Assembly: GCA_017935785.1 (NCBI GenBank)
Contig: JAGBGU010000024.1
Location: 1 to 57,519, forward strand
Length of the DNA stretch: 57,519 bases
Origin: Bacteroidaceae bacterium
GTDB taxonomy: Bacteria; Bacteroidota; Bacteroidia; Bacteroidales; Bacteroidaceae
Direction of reading: 5' to 3'
The position numbers were made by a program, and so were the translations under genes. Positions 43,073-55,400 of the stretch are shown here, one piece after another; position 1 is the first letter of the stretch; the number at the start of each line of letters is the position of its first letter. Under the pieces are notes generated by a model. The model was not told where the DNA came from. It saw only the letters and a program-made list of their open reading frames with translations, and ran no database searches.

Positions 43073-44872
43073 TTATTCTGAATACACGTAATTGAAGCGT
43101 CCGCCGGGCGCCACGTCGCCGTTCACATAAAAGTCCATCAGGTTGCCCTCGTCCTGCATATTGTCGCTCCATTTGAACTCAAAGTCAAGGGTGCGGTCTT
43201 CCATTCCCAATACCTTGCGCGGAATACGGAGCATCATGCGGTTGTCATCCACTTTCATGGCAGCTTCTCCGCAGTCGCGCCATATCCACTTGTGCTGATG
43301 GCTCTTCTGCACGAAAGCCTTTCCGCCCTTGGGTTGTCTGTAGTTTACGATAAAGTCGTAGCCCTGCCAACCTGTCTGCTTGCTGCGGTCTGCATCAATG
43401 AGCAGGCGCATCCATGCCGAATCGGAAGATGACGTGAGCCGTTCCGCCGTTTCCACGTAGAAGTAGACGTACTTGCCGTCCCGTGCAACACGCGCTGCCA
43501 CAATGTCGTTACGTCCGCTCGTGTTCACGTAATGATACTGACTGCACGCCTTGGCATTGCGGTGGCGCGTATTTCCCTTGTAGGCGGTATAGAGCGGCTT
43601 TACGCTCTCCCACTTCTTCCATTGCCCCATCTTTATGCTTACCGGCTGCGAAGGCTTTTCAAGGGGAGCCGTTCCTTTGAATTTGCGCACGCGGTCCACA
43701 AGCTGAAGGTAATAAACGTCGCCGTAGTCACCCCATGTCTTCACGGGCTCTATGTCACGGCTGCGGTCAGAATCAAATTGGTCCACGAAAGAGAAAGGGT
43801 CGCCCGTCCACGGACTGTTATCGCGTGTATACTTGCCGGCAATCCATTCGTTCCATCCTGTTATGAACACGGCCTTGGGGTCGAGTTCATATGCCCTGTC
43901 CCACTGTTCAAGGAAATTCCATCCGTAGAGATAGCCCATCGGACGGGGGTCAAAGCCCTTGCGCTTGGAATAGCTGCGCGAATGGGATCCGGGCTTGTTG
44001 AATGCGCTGCAATGTCCGCGTGTTTCGGGGCAGGCATTCTGTGCAATTCCCACCGTAACCAATTCGTATCCGCCATCGGACAGAGGTACATAGCCGTGCT
44101 GAGGGTAATTCTCAAGCCATCCCCACTGCTCCGGAAAAGCAGGATTAGGGCCGTCCACATAGTCGGGCTGACCGGGGCGGAAGGTGAAGAAATCCTTTAT
44201 GGCACGGTCCGTCGCATTGTCGGTAAGGTTATGCGGATAGGCCATGATGACAGGCTTTCCGTTCCAATAAAGCCACAGGTTCTTGTATTTCCCTTTGCTA
44301 TAAAGGCGTTCGTAGAGATGGCGCAACGAAGTGAGCGAATGGTCGCTGAATCCGAAGGGAAGCATAAAGGCAATCTTTGGTACATTCACACCATCCTTCT
44401 GCGCCTGATCCCATGCATAAAGCAGCGAGTCTGTACTGGCGTCCCATGTAAAGGTGCCGTTGGTACAGTCAAAGAACACACCGTCCACCTTGGCGTCAGC
44501 CAGCATTTCGGCATGCTTTCTCAGTACCCATGTGTCCGTGGTGCGATAATAGCCCAAAAGGGGTTCTCCCCAAAAGTAGTTCCCCGTAGCCTTCTGCGTC
44601 CAGGCGGGATGGTCTGCGTCCTGCATAGCTTCGGGATAACGGCGGATTATCTCCGTATTGTTCTTTACTTCCGTTCCAGGCGCATAGTAGCGTTCGTGCC
44701 ACGTCCAGTAGAACATGAACACCTGCTTGCCTGTCTTCACACCGTCGTATCGGCCCACCGTACGGCCAAGCGCATCCGTTGCAGCCCACTGGTCGCTTTG
44801 TGCGCCGGTATGCTGCGCATTGCATAAAACAAAGGAGAAAAACAGGCAAACAGCCATATGAAATCTTATCAT
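43073..44872 (-). CDS. Glycoside hydrolase family 71/99-like protein with C-terminal β-domain
   Basis: 599 residues with a signal peptide (MIRFHMAVCLFFSFVLCNA). A TIM-barrel region (about 45-395) has the pattern of the GH71/GH99-like group: VFMFYWTWHERYY, DAKVDGVFFDCTNGTF near 130, VFITGWNEWIAGKY near 337. The C-terminal 170 residues form a β-domain like carbohydrate-binding DOMON/CBM9 modules (YVYFYVETAERLTS, RMLLIDADRSK-like block). Exact substrate is not recognised; GH99 acts on α-mannosides and GH71 on α-1,3-glucan, but this divergent type is uncharacterised to my knowledge. It heads the minus-strand operon; the -7 box is at 44911-44918. Confidence 0.75.
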   Translation of the reverse strand: MIRFHMAVCLFFSFVLCNAQHTGAQSDQWAATDALGRTVGRYDGVKTGKQVFMFYWTWHERYYAPGTEVKNNTEIIRRYPEAMQDADHPAWTQKATGNYFWGEPLLGYYRTTDTWVLRKHAEMLADAKVDGVFFDCTNGTFTWDASTDSLLYAWDQAQKDGVNVPKIAFMLPFGFSDHSLTSLRHLYERLYSKGKYKNLWLYWNGKPVIMAYPHNLTDNATDRAIKDFFTFRPGQPDYVDGPNPAFPEQWGWLENYPQHGYVPLSDGGYELVTVGIAQNACPETRGHCSAFNKPGSHSRSYSKRKGFDPRPMGYLYGWNFLEQWDRAYELDPKAVFITGWNEWIAGKYTRDNSPWTGDPFSFVDQFDSDRSRDIEPVKTWGDYGDVYYLQLVDRVRKFKGTAPLEKPSQPVSIKMGQWKKWESVKPLYTAYKGNTRHRNAKACSQYHYVNTSGRNDIVAARVARDGKYVYFYVETAERLTSSSDSAWMRLLIDADRSKQTGWQGYDFIVNYRQPKGGKAFVQKSHQHKWIWRDCGEAAMKVDDNRMMLRIPRKVLGMEDRTLDFEFKWSDNMQDEGNLMDFYVNGDVAPGGRFNYVYSE

Positions 44873-44910
44873 GATACGTATGTTTTAATAATTTATGTGA
44901 AATGATGGAA

Positions 44911-44918
44911 CAAAGTTA
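44911..44918 (-). promoter_or_regulatory. -7 box of the GH71/99-antiporter-GH97 operon
   Basis: The complement reads TAACTTTG, 39 nt before the start of the GH71/99-like gene. It overlaps the region of the divergent sulfatase promoter, so the two units may be co-regulated. Confidence 0.55.
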
Positions 44919-44925
44919 GCTCAAA

Positions 44926-44958
44926 TTTGTGAGAATCACGAATAAAACCATAACTTTG
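44926..44958 (+). promoter_or_regulatory. Promoter of the sulfatase gene
   Basis: TTTG (44926-44929) and TAACTTTG (44951-44958) are separated by 21 nt; the -7 box is 45 nt before the ATG. Confidence 0.65.
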
Positions 44959-45003
44959 CTCGGCGATATTTAATCAAACCCATACTTTTCTAAGGATTTT
45001 ATC

Positions 45004-46617
<1,614 letters not shown>

Positions 46618-46695
46618 GGGCCGAAGGAGACAACACTGCAAAACCAAACACCTTTCATCCTGTCATCCTGCTACTAACGTCAGACCAATACTAAC

Positions 46696-46769
46696 GTCAT
46701 CCTGAACTTGTTTCAGGATCTGTCCGCGGTAATATACTCGGTGAGATTCTGAAACAAGTTCAGGATGAC
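46696..46769. repeat. Short-form palindromic repeat, copy B
   Basis: The left arm 46696-46720 (GTCATCCTGAACTTGTTTC…) and right arm 46745-46769 (…GAAACAAGTTCAGGATGAC) pair over 24 of 25 positions around a 24-nt loop containing CTGTCCGCGGT. Located 79 nt after the sulfatase, where it could act as a bidirectional terminator between convergent genes. Confidence 0.85.
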
Positions 46770-46854
46770 GGTTTGCTTTGTTATTCTGAACAGCTACAAC
46801 AGAATGTATTGTCCAGGAAGTTTTATTATCCGGCATAGACCTTTACAGCCAGAA

Positions 46855-48045
46855 CTACTTCTGAACGAATTTGCCCAGCCAGCGGCGGACAGGCTCGTCA
46901 TAGAGTTTCAGGCAGGCATACGCCAGGGACAGGTTGATGGCAAAGACCATTACCACCACCGGCCATGTTTCGGCCAGCGTATATTGCTTGGTCTCGATAA
47001 GCCAGGCATAGAACAGATACATTACGGGATAATGCACTATGTAGAGCGGATACGAGATGTCGCCCAAAAACTTACATACCTTGGTGGATGCCGTGTCGCT
47101 GGTCTTTCCGGACGCACCCAGCCACACGATTACAGGGAAGACCAACAGCACGCACAGGTATTCAAAAGCGCTGTTCAGACTGACACCCTCGACACAGGGG
47201 AGCAAGTCCTTTGAAACATAGGGTATGGAAAACAGACCGAACAGCACGGCAATGGAAATCCAGAAGATGCCGCGCACCTTAACGGGCTTAAAGACGCGTG
47301 CCAGCAACATACCCAGCGAGAAGGGGAACATCATGCGCAGAAAACCGCCGCATAGGTTCATGGGGTCGGCCGCCCATCCTACGCCAATCATATCGTAGCC
47401 CGAGACATCCGTTACGGCAAACCATCCCCAGGCACAGCCGGTTGCAGCTACAAGACAAGCAAGCACCCTGGTGGACAGACGGCGGATGAGAAGCGCATAA
47501 ACTATGTTCCCGATATATTCAAAGAAGAGCGACCAGCTGGGTCCGTTCAGGGGAAACATCTCGCCGTTACCGCGTACCTCGTATCCCGCACCGGAATAGG
47601 CAGGGATGAAGAGGAAGGATAGCAGCAGACAAAGGAGCACCCACGGCAGGGGCGTTTCAGAACCGTCCCACTTTACGCCGCCGCCCAGCAGAAAAGACAC
47701 ACAGCCGACAACCATACCCATGACAAGCATGGGATGCAGACGGATCAGGCGGCGCTTGAAGAAACCGCCCATTGTGAGCCTTTTGGCTCCGTCTGCCGTC
47801 CAGCGGTCGTCATAGGCATAGCTGATGACAAAACCGGAAAGCATGAAGAAGAAGTCTACGCCCAAATGACCATGATTGAACACATCAATGGCGCTTCCCT
47901 CTGCAAAGGCGAAACCCTCAAACACATGATACCACACCACCATCAGCGCCGCGGCACCGCGCAGTCCGTCCAACAACTCATAATGGGGCTTGCTGTCGGC
48001 AAATGAAGCCGATGACACAATTCTTTTACTCTTACTCTCTGCCAT
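46855..48045 (-). CDS. Acyltransferase family 3 membrane protein
   Basis: 396 residues from ATG 48045 (MAESKSKRIVSS); the frame opens 24 codons earlier, but that stretch is atypical and extends into the AT-rich leader. About ten membrane helices; N-terminal signature YELLDGLRGAAALMVVWYHVFE (near 22-43) with the family's R and H, and FFFMLSGFVISYAYDDRW near 68. It transfers acyl groups to a surface or secreted saccharide. It is unrelated in detail to the family member at 8144-9199. Target unknown. Confidence 0.85.
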   Translation of the reverse strand: MAESKSKRIVSSASFADSKPHYELLDGLRGAAALMVVWYHVFEGFAFAEGSAIDVFNHGHLGVDFFFMLSGFVISYAYDDRWTADGAKRLTMGGFFKRRLIRLHPMLVMGMVVGCVSFLLGGGVKWDGSETPLPWVLLCLLLSFLFIPAYSGAGYEVRGNGEMFPLNGPSWSLFFEYIGNIVYALLIRRLSTRVLACLVAATGCAWGWFAVTDVSGYDMIGVGWAADPMNLCGGFLRMMFPFSLGMLLARVFKPVKVRGIFWISIAVLFGLFSIPYVSKDLLPCVEGVSLNSAFEYLCVLLVFPVIVWLGASGKTSDTASTKVCKFLGDISYPLYIVHYPVMYLFYAWLIETKQYTLAETWPVVVMVFAINLSLAYACLKLYDEPVRRWLGKFVQK

Positions 48046-48208
48046 AAAAATTAAAAATATAGGAATTATACTGCAAATATATACATAAAAAGACATTCTC
48101 ACTAATTTTAAAGGCAATTTTTTTCGTTTGTACTTCTACAATTTTTAGGCGTCCCAATTCGATGCTTATGTACTTCTATATATAAAAGATGAAAGCCCAA
48201 AGTAAACG

Positions 48209-48414
48209 GTCATGCTGACCATATCTAATATAATTAAAGACGTTTTCGATGAGCGAAGGCGAATAACTTGTTTCAGCATCTGTCCGCAGTCAGGGGCTAG
48301 CAAAGGCTCGCGGTGAGATCCTGAAATTTGCGGTAGAGCGAGAACAGAGGCAAGCTTGCTTGGGCTATGCCGAGCGTGAGCAAATTGAACAATGTTAAAC
48401 AAGTTCAGGATGAC
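48209..48414. repeat. Long-form nested palindromic repeat, copy C
   Basis: The left arm GTCATGCTGA (48209-48218) is separated from its continuation ACTTGTTTCAGCATC by about 45 bp; the right arm GATCCTGAAA is separated from ACAAGTTCAGGATGAC (ending 48414) by about 70 bp. Without these interruptions it equals the short element 100 bp further on. The interrupting sequences are the same as in the copy at 32249-32458. Confidence 0.8.
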
Positions 48415-48512
48415 ATTTGGCGGTACTTGTTATTAATACTCTCAATTTGGGGCGCCACAATTCGATGCTTATATACTTCTATATAACAAAACACGATAAC
48501 CCAAAGCAGATG

Positions 48513-48598
48513 GTCATGCTGAACTTGTTTCAGCATCTGTCCGCAGTCAGGGGCTAGCAAAAGCTCGCGGTGAGATCCTGAAACAAGTTCAGGATGAC
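48513..48598. repeat. Short-form palindromic repeat, copy D
   Basis: Left arm 48513-48537 (GTCATGCTGAACTTGTTTC…) and right arm 48574-48598 (…GAAACAAGTTCAGGATGAC) pair at 23 of 25 positions around a 36-nt loop containing CTGTCCGCAG and GCTCGCGG. Flanks are shared with copy C: TTCGATGCTTATATACTTC ahead and CTTGTTATTAATACTCTCA after. Confidence 0.85.
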
Positions 48599-48780
48599 AT
48601 ATGGCGATACTTGTTATTAATACTCTCATTTTGGGGCTGTCCCTATTCAACACCTATGTCAGTACCTTCACCCATTGTCAAATATTTTTACCACTACCCA
48701 CCCATGGCATATTGGTTACAATATGAACAGAAATCAGCCAAATATAGTTCAAAAACAAACCTAATTTGCCTCAAAAAACA

Positions 48781-48883
48781 GCCCTACTGGAAAAAAATGA
48801 TTTTCCAACTGAGAAAAAATAATTTTCCTGTTGGGAAATAATATTTTTCCAACTGGGCATTTCCGGCTTTCCAACTGGATTTC
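48781..48883 (-). repeat. 22-bp tandem array, GTTGGAAA family, copy 2
   Basis: On the minus strand four full units run 48875-48854, 48853-48832, 48831-48810 and 48809-48788, then a partial unit beginning GTAGGGC. Their order and details (first unit with GCCGGAAA, last partial with GT(T/A)GGGC) match the array at 39-140 one for one. Confidence 0.85.
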
Positions 48884-49430
48884 TTCGGAAATATGGTTTT
48901 GTAAAGAATTTTGATGACACACGGATGGTACGGACACGACAGATGACCGCATTTTTCTCATACAATTAGTCACTATAATACTTCCTTGAAAGCAATCCGT
49001 ATTACCTTTCTGCTTATTTTACCGATTTTCATGGATATACCGACCCTCATGCGAAAGACTAATTTGTTATTTATACCGATTAATGACCCGCTTTGAGAGA
49101 AACAACAGATATGGAAGATACATTTTTTATACATTTTTTTCATTATATTTATTTTTTTTGTAAATTTACAGCATCTAAGCCAGCCAATAAAGAAAGGGCA
49201 GGTTAAAAAACTTAATGAAATTCGTGATTTTGTCACTGACAAATAGGGTTGCGGTCTGGAATTATTTTTTTACCATAAATAAACAATTAATTAATTAATG
49301 GTTCAAGATGTTGCCAACTCTCCCTTAATTGTCATTCGTCAAATTCAAAACGGATTCAGATGAGATATACGATATAGGTATAAAAGATAATAGTAATATA
49401 TTTTTTTATTAATTTTATTTCTAACAACAA

Positions 49431-52400
49431 ATGAGAGCAAAACTACGAAAAGTTTTCTTGTCGGCACTTTTTGGGCTGATAAGTACCTCTGTTTGGGCGC
49501 TTGATCAAGTTGACGGCGTCTATCAGATTGGTTCTGCTGAAGACCTTCGGGAATTCGCAGAAATTGTTGCAAATGGCGACAATACGGCAAATGCTGTATT
49601 GACTGCCGACATTGTGTGTGCTGCCGACCAGCCTATGATTGGTGTGGACAAATCGCGTTATGCCGGAACATTCGACGGTGCCGGACATACCATTACGCTG
49701 AATGCCTATGCCGAAGCTGACGGACAGGCTCTGTTCCGCAATGTAACCAGAACCGGTGTAATCCGAAACCTGATTGTGGATGGTACCATCACCACCAGCT
49801 ATAAGTACGCAGCCGGTTTCGTAGCATGGAACGAGGGTGGTCACATTCTGAACTGCGTAAGTAAGGTGACCATCAAGTCCGGTATTGCCGGTGACGGAAC
49901 CCATGCTGGCTTCGTTGCTATCAACAATATGGGTTCTGTGGTTTCCAACTGTTTGTCATTGGCGTCTATCCACAGTAACGCAACCACAAGCGTAGGCGGT
50001 ATCCACGGCTGGACTGACCAGCGCTGTGTTGTAACCAACAACTTGGTGATTGCTGACATCCAGCTGGCCGACCCAGGCGACTCACACAGTATTTGCCGTA
50101 ACCCGGGAAAGACTGCAGAAGGACTCCTGGCCAACAACTTCTATCTGACAAAGCTGTCTGCCACAACAGATACAGAAGGTACCCAGATCACAGAAGAACA
50201 GCTGAAGAGCGGTGCTGTCTGCTTCATGCTGAACCACGACCAGAGCAACATTCAGTGGACTCAGAACATCGGTGAGGACGACTATCCCGTACCCTTCAAG
50301 ACCCGTAAGCAGGTGTATGCCGACACTCCGGCCCTTTGCTCCGGTCAGTTCGAAGAAGGTGCTACTCCCACCTTCAGTAACACCGACACTGGTGTGCAGC
50401 ACGAGGCCCACACTGCTTGTGAGGATGGTAAGTGCGATGTTTGCTCTTATTGGAATCCCACTCAGGTAGAACGCGACGAAAACGGCACCTATATGTTGAA
50501 GACTGTGTACGACATGGACTGGTTCGCTCAGTACTTCACCTATGGTGCTGAATATCGTAACGCTGCTCTTTATGCCGACATCCATCACGGTGAAGGCCGT
50601 AAGGAATTCCTGAACCACAGCAATTGGTACTACGGAACCTTTGACGGCCGTGGCCATACCATTGACATAGAATGGGTTGACGTAACCACAGAACGTAACG
50701 GTCTGGTTCCCTTGACGGGTGCCGGCGCTGTAATACGCAACCTTAACATGACCGGTACGCTCAGTTCACAGAACCACTTCAACGCCAGCTTTATTGGTAC
50801 GACCAAGGGCGCATCTATTTTGGAGAACTGTGTAAGTTCCGTAAACATCACCAGCACCTTCTCCGGCGACAACACCAATGGTGGTCTGTGCGCCGTGAAC
50901 GAAGGAACTTTTGCCGAATATCGCAATTGTATTTTTGCCGGTTCTATATACTCAGAAATGGGTAGCAACTGTGGCGGTCTCATCGGTTGGAGCAGTGCTA
51001 CATCAGTGATGCAGAACGTAGCCATGATTGGTTCAATGGATGTGATGGATGGTGACAACAACATCATCTCTCGTAACCCTGGAATGGTTGACTATACAGG
51101 TGGCGTATATTGCATAGACGATCCTTACGGAAATGTAGCACCTGGTGTGACAGTGCTGTCCCCCGATGCTGTTACTTCCGGTGAGTTGTGCTACATCCTG
51201 AATGGTGCAAACGGCACAGCGTTCAAGCAGACGCTTGGCACAGATGACCATCCTTGGCCCTTCGGCGACCACGCAATGGTCTATGCAGTGCCTTCTGACG
51301 GTTTCCGTTGCGACGGTACGCCACAGGGTGATGTACAGTATAGCAATGACGCTGCCGATGTGGAAATTCCCGAGCATACCTACGTAGACGGTTTCTGCGA
51401 AGTATGCGGCAATATTGATCCGGATTATCTGCAGCCCAACGAGGAAGGTTTCTATGAGATTTCAACCGACATGCAATTGGCCTGGTTCTCACAGAAGATT
51501 GCTCAGGCTGAAGACCGTTCTTTGAACGTGAAGCTGATGAACGACATAGACATGGAAGACGATGCCAATGAACGTTTTGTTGCCATCGGTACCGAGTCTT
51601 CTCCCTACACAGGAACATTCGACGGAAACTACCACACCATTGACTGGCTCTATGTGAACCAACCCGCAACCCGTGGTGTCGGCCTTATTGGTGCCGTTGC
51701 CGGTCCTGCTGTAATTGAGAACCTTACCTTGGGTTCTAACTGTAGGCTCATCGGTATGGGTTATGTAGGTCTCATCGGTTTCTCAACACCTGCCGGCGGA
51801 ACCGTAACCTTCACCAACTTAGGTAACAACGGTTATGTTGAATGTACCACTGGTGCCAATGCAGGTGGTCTGGTAGGTTGCTGTATGTCAAGTGCATGTA
51901 CCTTCATTATCACCAATTGCTACTCAATGGCCACCATCGTTGGAACCAAGGAAAATGGTGCGTTCTCTGGTTGGCTGGGTAGCAATGCTGTGCTCACCAA
52001 CTGCTGGGCCGGAACTGAAGTGGCCGGAACAGACGAAGGCAAGGAATTCTGCCGTTTCAATACCAATGCGACCTTTAACAACTGCTGGACCGTACAGGGA
52101 ACTCAGGTAAATAATTTCCCTGCCGAACAGATTGAAACCGGTCAGTTGGCATGGCGCATGAACGGCGAAAAGTTCACTTCTCCCATTTGGTATCAGAACC
52201 TCAACGAGGGCGACACGCATCCTGTTGCCGACTCAACTCGTGGTGTGGTATATTATGTATATGAGACCTATGGTTCTGTAGCAAACAGTGAAGACTACGC
52301 ATCTCTTGTCGAACTCATGCAGCGCGAAGCTGAAGAGTACACAGAAGACCTCATTGCACAGCAGTCAATCATCGATGAATATCTGGGACAGGCTGAAGCG

Positions 52401-55400
52401 CTTCCCGCATGGGAGTACGAAAGTGTTCAGCAGAACCTCGATTCACTGGCCAAGTACTATGGTCTGCTCAAAGAGACAAAGGCCAAGGTAAAGGCAAGTG
52501 CAGATGCTTATAAAAAGTATATAGCAAAGGCTGAAGAACTGATTGCATATCTTGAAAGCCATGACGACTTTGAGGGTCCCGACCGTGACGACCTGGCTGA
52601 GTACCTCGTGAGTGATGCAGAACCCGACGAACTGAATCCTTTCGGCGGTTACTACTATATCATTGACAACAGATTGCCCTCTATTGAGGAGATTGAAGCA
52701 GAAATCGCACGTCTGGATGCATGGTTGCAGACAGCCATCAACAATGGTTACATGCCCGGCAGTGAGGTTACTGCTCTGCTGACCAATGGAAAGTTTGCTG
52801 ACGGATTCAACGGATGGCAGGGTGTAACCGGTTCTGGAGCCAAGGCTTATGCCGCTCAGAACAACATGGTTGGAGCAGAAGCTTGGAACAAAACATTTGA
52901 CATGTACCAGAAGGTTCCTGTGAACAAGCCCGGTTACTATATGCTTACCATGAACACCGGCTATCGCCCCAGCAACGACCAATATAATGTGAACCACATC
53001 GCACAACTCTATGCGGGCGAAAACAACACCTATGTTCCCACTGTATTCGAAACAAAGATTTCTAAGGACGAGGCCATTGACCAGGTGAACGCCAACATCA
53101 CTGGTGAAGTAAGCGACCTGGTTATTTCCAGCGATCCTACGGCTGAAGTAGCAGATACTGCCTACTACGCTATGCAAGGTCAGCTTTCTATTGCCATTGC
53201 AGCCAACAGCAACCGCGCACTCACACACATTATTACATATGTGGAAGAAGGCGATTCACTGCTTGTAGGTATCCGCAACCAGGGTAGCGGTTACGGCTCA
53301 GACTGGACCGGTTTCGCTAACACCAAGCTTACCTATCTCGGCGAAGCAGAAGACGAAGGCACAGAACCCGCTATGGACGAGGTTATTGCCGGCCAGGTGG
53401 CTCGTGCCAACACCATCCTCGCAGATTATATGGCTGATGCTTCTGACCTTTACATGAAGAATCCTAATTTCAGCCAGGCGTTGAGAGGCGAGTTGGAAAC
53501 TCTTATTGTCGAAGCAACAGCCGTTTCTGGCGCAGAGGCTAAGTACGCCCTCATTCAGAAGTTCTCTGATATCTTCAACGAAATCATCGTTTGTAAGCGT
53601 GCATACGTTGAGTTCTTCTCTGCATCTCTTGCGATGGAAGATGCCACCTACTCTCTGATTGATGTACCCGAAGTTGACGTTAATGCGCTTGCCGTTATGG
53701 TTGAAGACATGATAGCAGCTTACGCAGACGGATCTTATAGTACAGAGGAGGCTTTGGCTAAGGTTGCTGAAATAAATGCATTGCCCATCATGCCAAGCGT
53801 GGTTGATGGCGTATACCAGATTGAGACCAAGTTGCACATGGTTACTTACTCTGCTATCGTAAACGGTATTAACAACGCCGCTAATGCAGTGATGACAAAC
53901 GACATTGACATGACTGGTGTGAGCCTCATTCCTATCGGTAAGGATGCTGCCGGCCACCGCTTCACTGGTACATTTGACGGACAGGGCCACAAGTTCAGCA
54001 ACCTCAACATCGAATGGGGCGGCAACTACTTCGGCGTGTTCGGCTGTGTGGGTGCTGGTGCAACCATCAAGAATTTCATCCTTGACAACACCTGCCGTAT
54101 CTTCGGAACCGGAAGCTTTGGTGGTATCATCGGAGGTGCCAACGAAACAGGTACCATCACCGTTCAGCAGTTGGGTAACGAAGGTATAGTTGAAGCCGGA
54201 ACAAATGAAGCTGCCGGTATCATCGGTACCAATATGGGTTCTACCGCTACATACAACATTGAAAACTGTTATGTAACCGGTACAATCACTGGCCCAGGCA
54301 ACATGGCAGCCATCTGCTCATGGACCGGCGGTAAGGGATATGTGAAGAACTGTTGGAGCATCGCTCAGGTTGCCAACTACGACGGCACCAACTACTTCTA
54401 TCGCAACACCGATATCACTGCTACCAACTGCTACGACATCAAGGGCGCTTTTGATGAAGTCGCTGCTTTGGATACCGCACTTCTGAAGACAGGTGAATTC
54501 ACCTACAAGTTGAACGGCAACAGTAGCAAGAACGCTGTTTGGTTGCAGACCATCGGCACCGACACTATTCCTCGTCTGTTCCAGGGTGACACTGTTTACT
54601 ACTATAACAAGGAATTCATCAATGAAAAGCCTGTTATCGAACTGAACGCATATGCTTACGACCTGGCTACCACTTCAACTGAGAACGATGTAACCATCAC
54701 TTACTCTCTGAACGCTCCTGCTAAGGATGCTGAAATCCGCTTCTTCAACGGTGAGGCTCTCGCTTACACCGCTGTCCTCACCGGAGAACAGCTCCTGCCC
54801 GGCAGACACTCTGTAATGGTTGAGAACAGCTTGCTGCCCGCCAAGGGTACTGCCCTCACTTACGAGGTTGCCGTTACCGCTATCGGTGTGCTCGAACCCA
54901 GCAAGGTAGGTGAAAGTGTACCTGTTACCAGTCCTTATGGTATGGCCATCAACACCATGCCCGAAAGCAGCGCATTCGGTACCATGTATCTGTCACAGGG
55001 CGAACGCACCGACACCACAGCTGCAGGTCTGTATGCTTACACTCCCACATTGCAGTGTGTAAATGCAACCGCTTACACTGGCGGTCTTGACATGCTCGCT
55101 ACCGACAGCGCGACCATGCTTGGCAACGATACACTGGCAATCCGCATCAACGACTCTTATGCTCCTCTTGCTCCCAAGACCGTTCGTCTGAGCGAAGACG
55201 GCCGTTTGTTCTTAGGCATGGCCAATGGATTGGGCAGCCCAATCTACGAGGCTAATCCCGAAAACCTGACCGAAGCATGGTCTCCTGTCTTCACTGGTGG
55301 CACCGTAGATAAATATGGTGTAACATGGGTAGACGGAGAGAAGCAGGCTGGTATCGTAGTAAGCTTCGCAACTGCTGGAACAGGCAAGGATCTGAAGCTC

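Larger units (their letters stand above)
48046..49430. other. 1.4-kb non-coding region rich in repeats
   Basis: No gene is supported; frames of 60-90 codons lack any recognisable feature. It holds a direct duplication of a module containing palindromic elements (48149-48640), a 22-bp array (48781-48883), and an AT-rich leader of about 500 bp before the giant secreted protein gene, with ATTA repeats at 49287-49300. No TAnnTTTG box near the giant gene was found. Confidence 0.65.

Noticed and set aside
48973..49242. 89-codon minus-strand frame upstream of the giant protein
   Set aside because: Basic, low-complexity reading of AT-rich DNA; no start context or recognisable domain.
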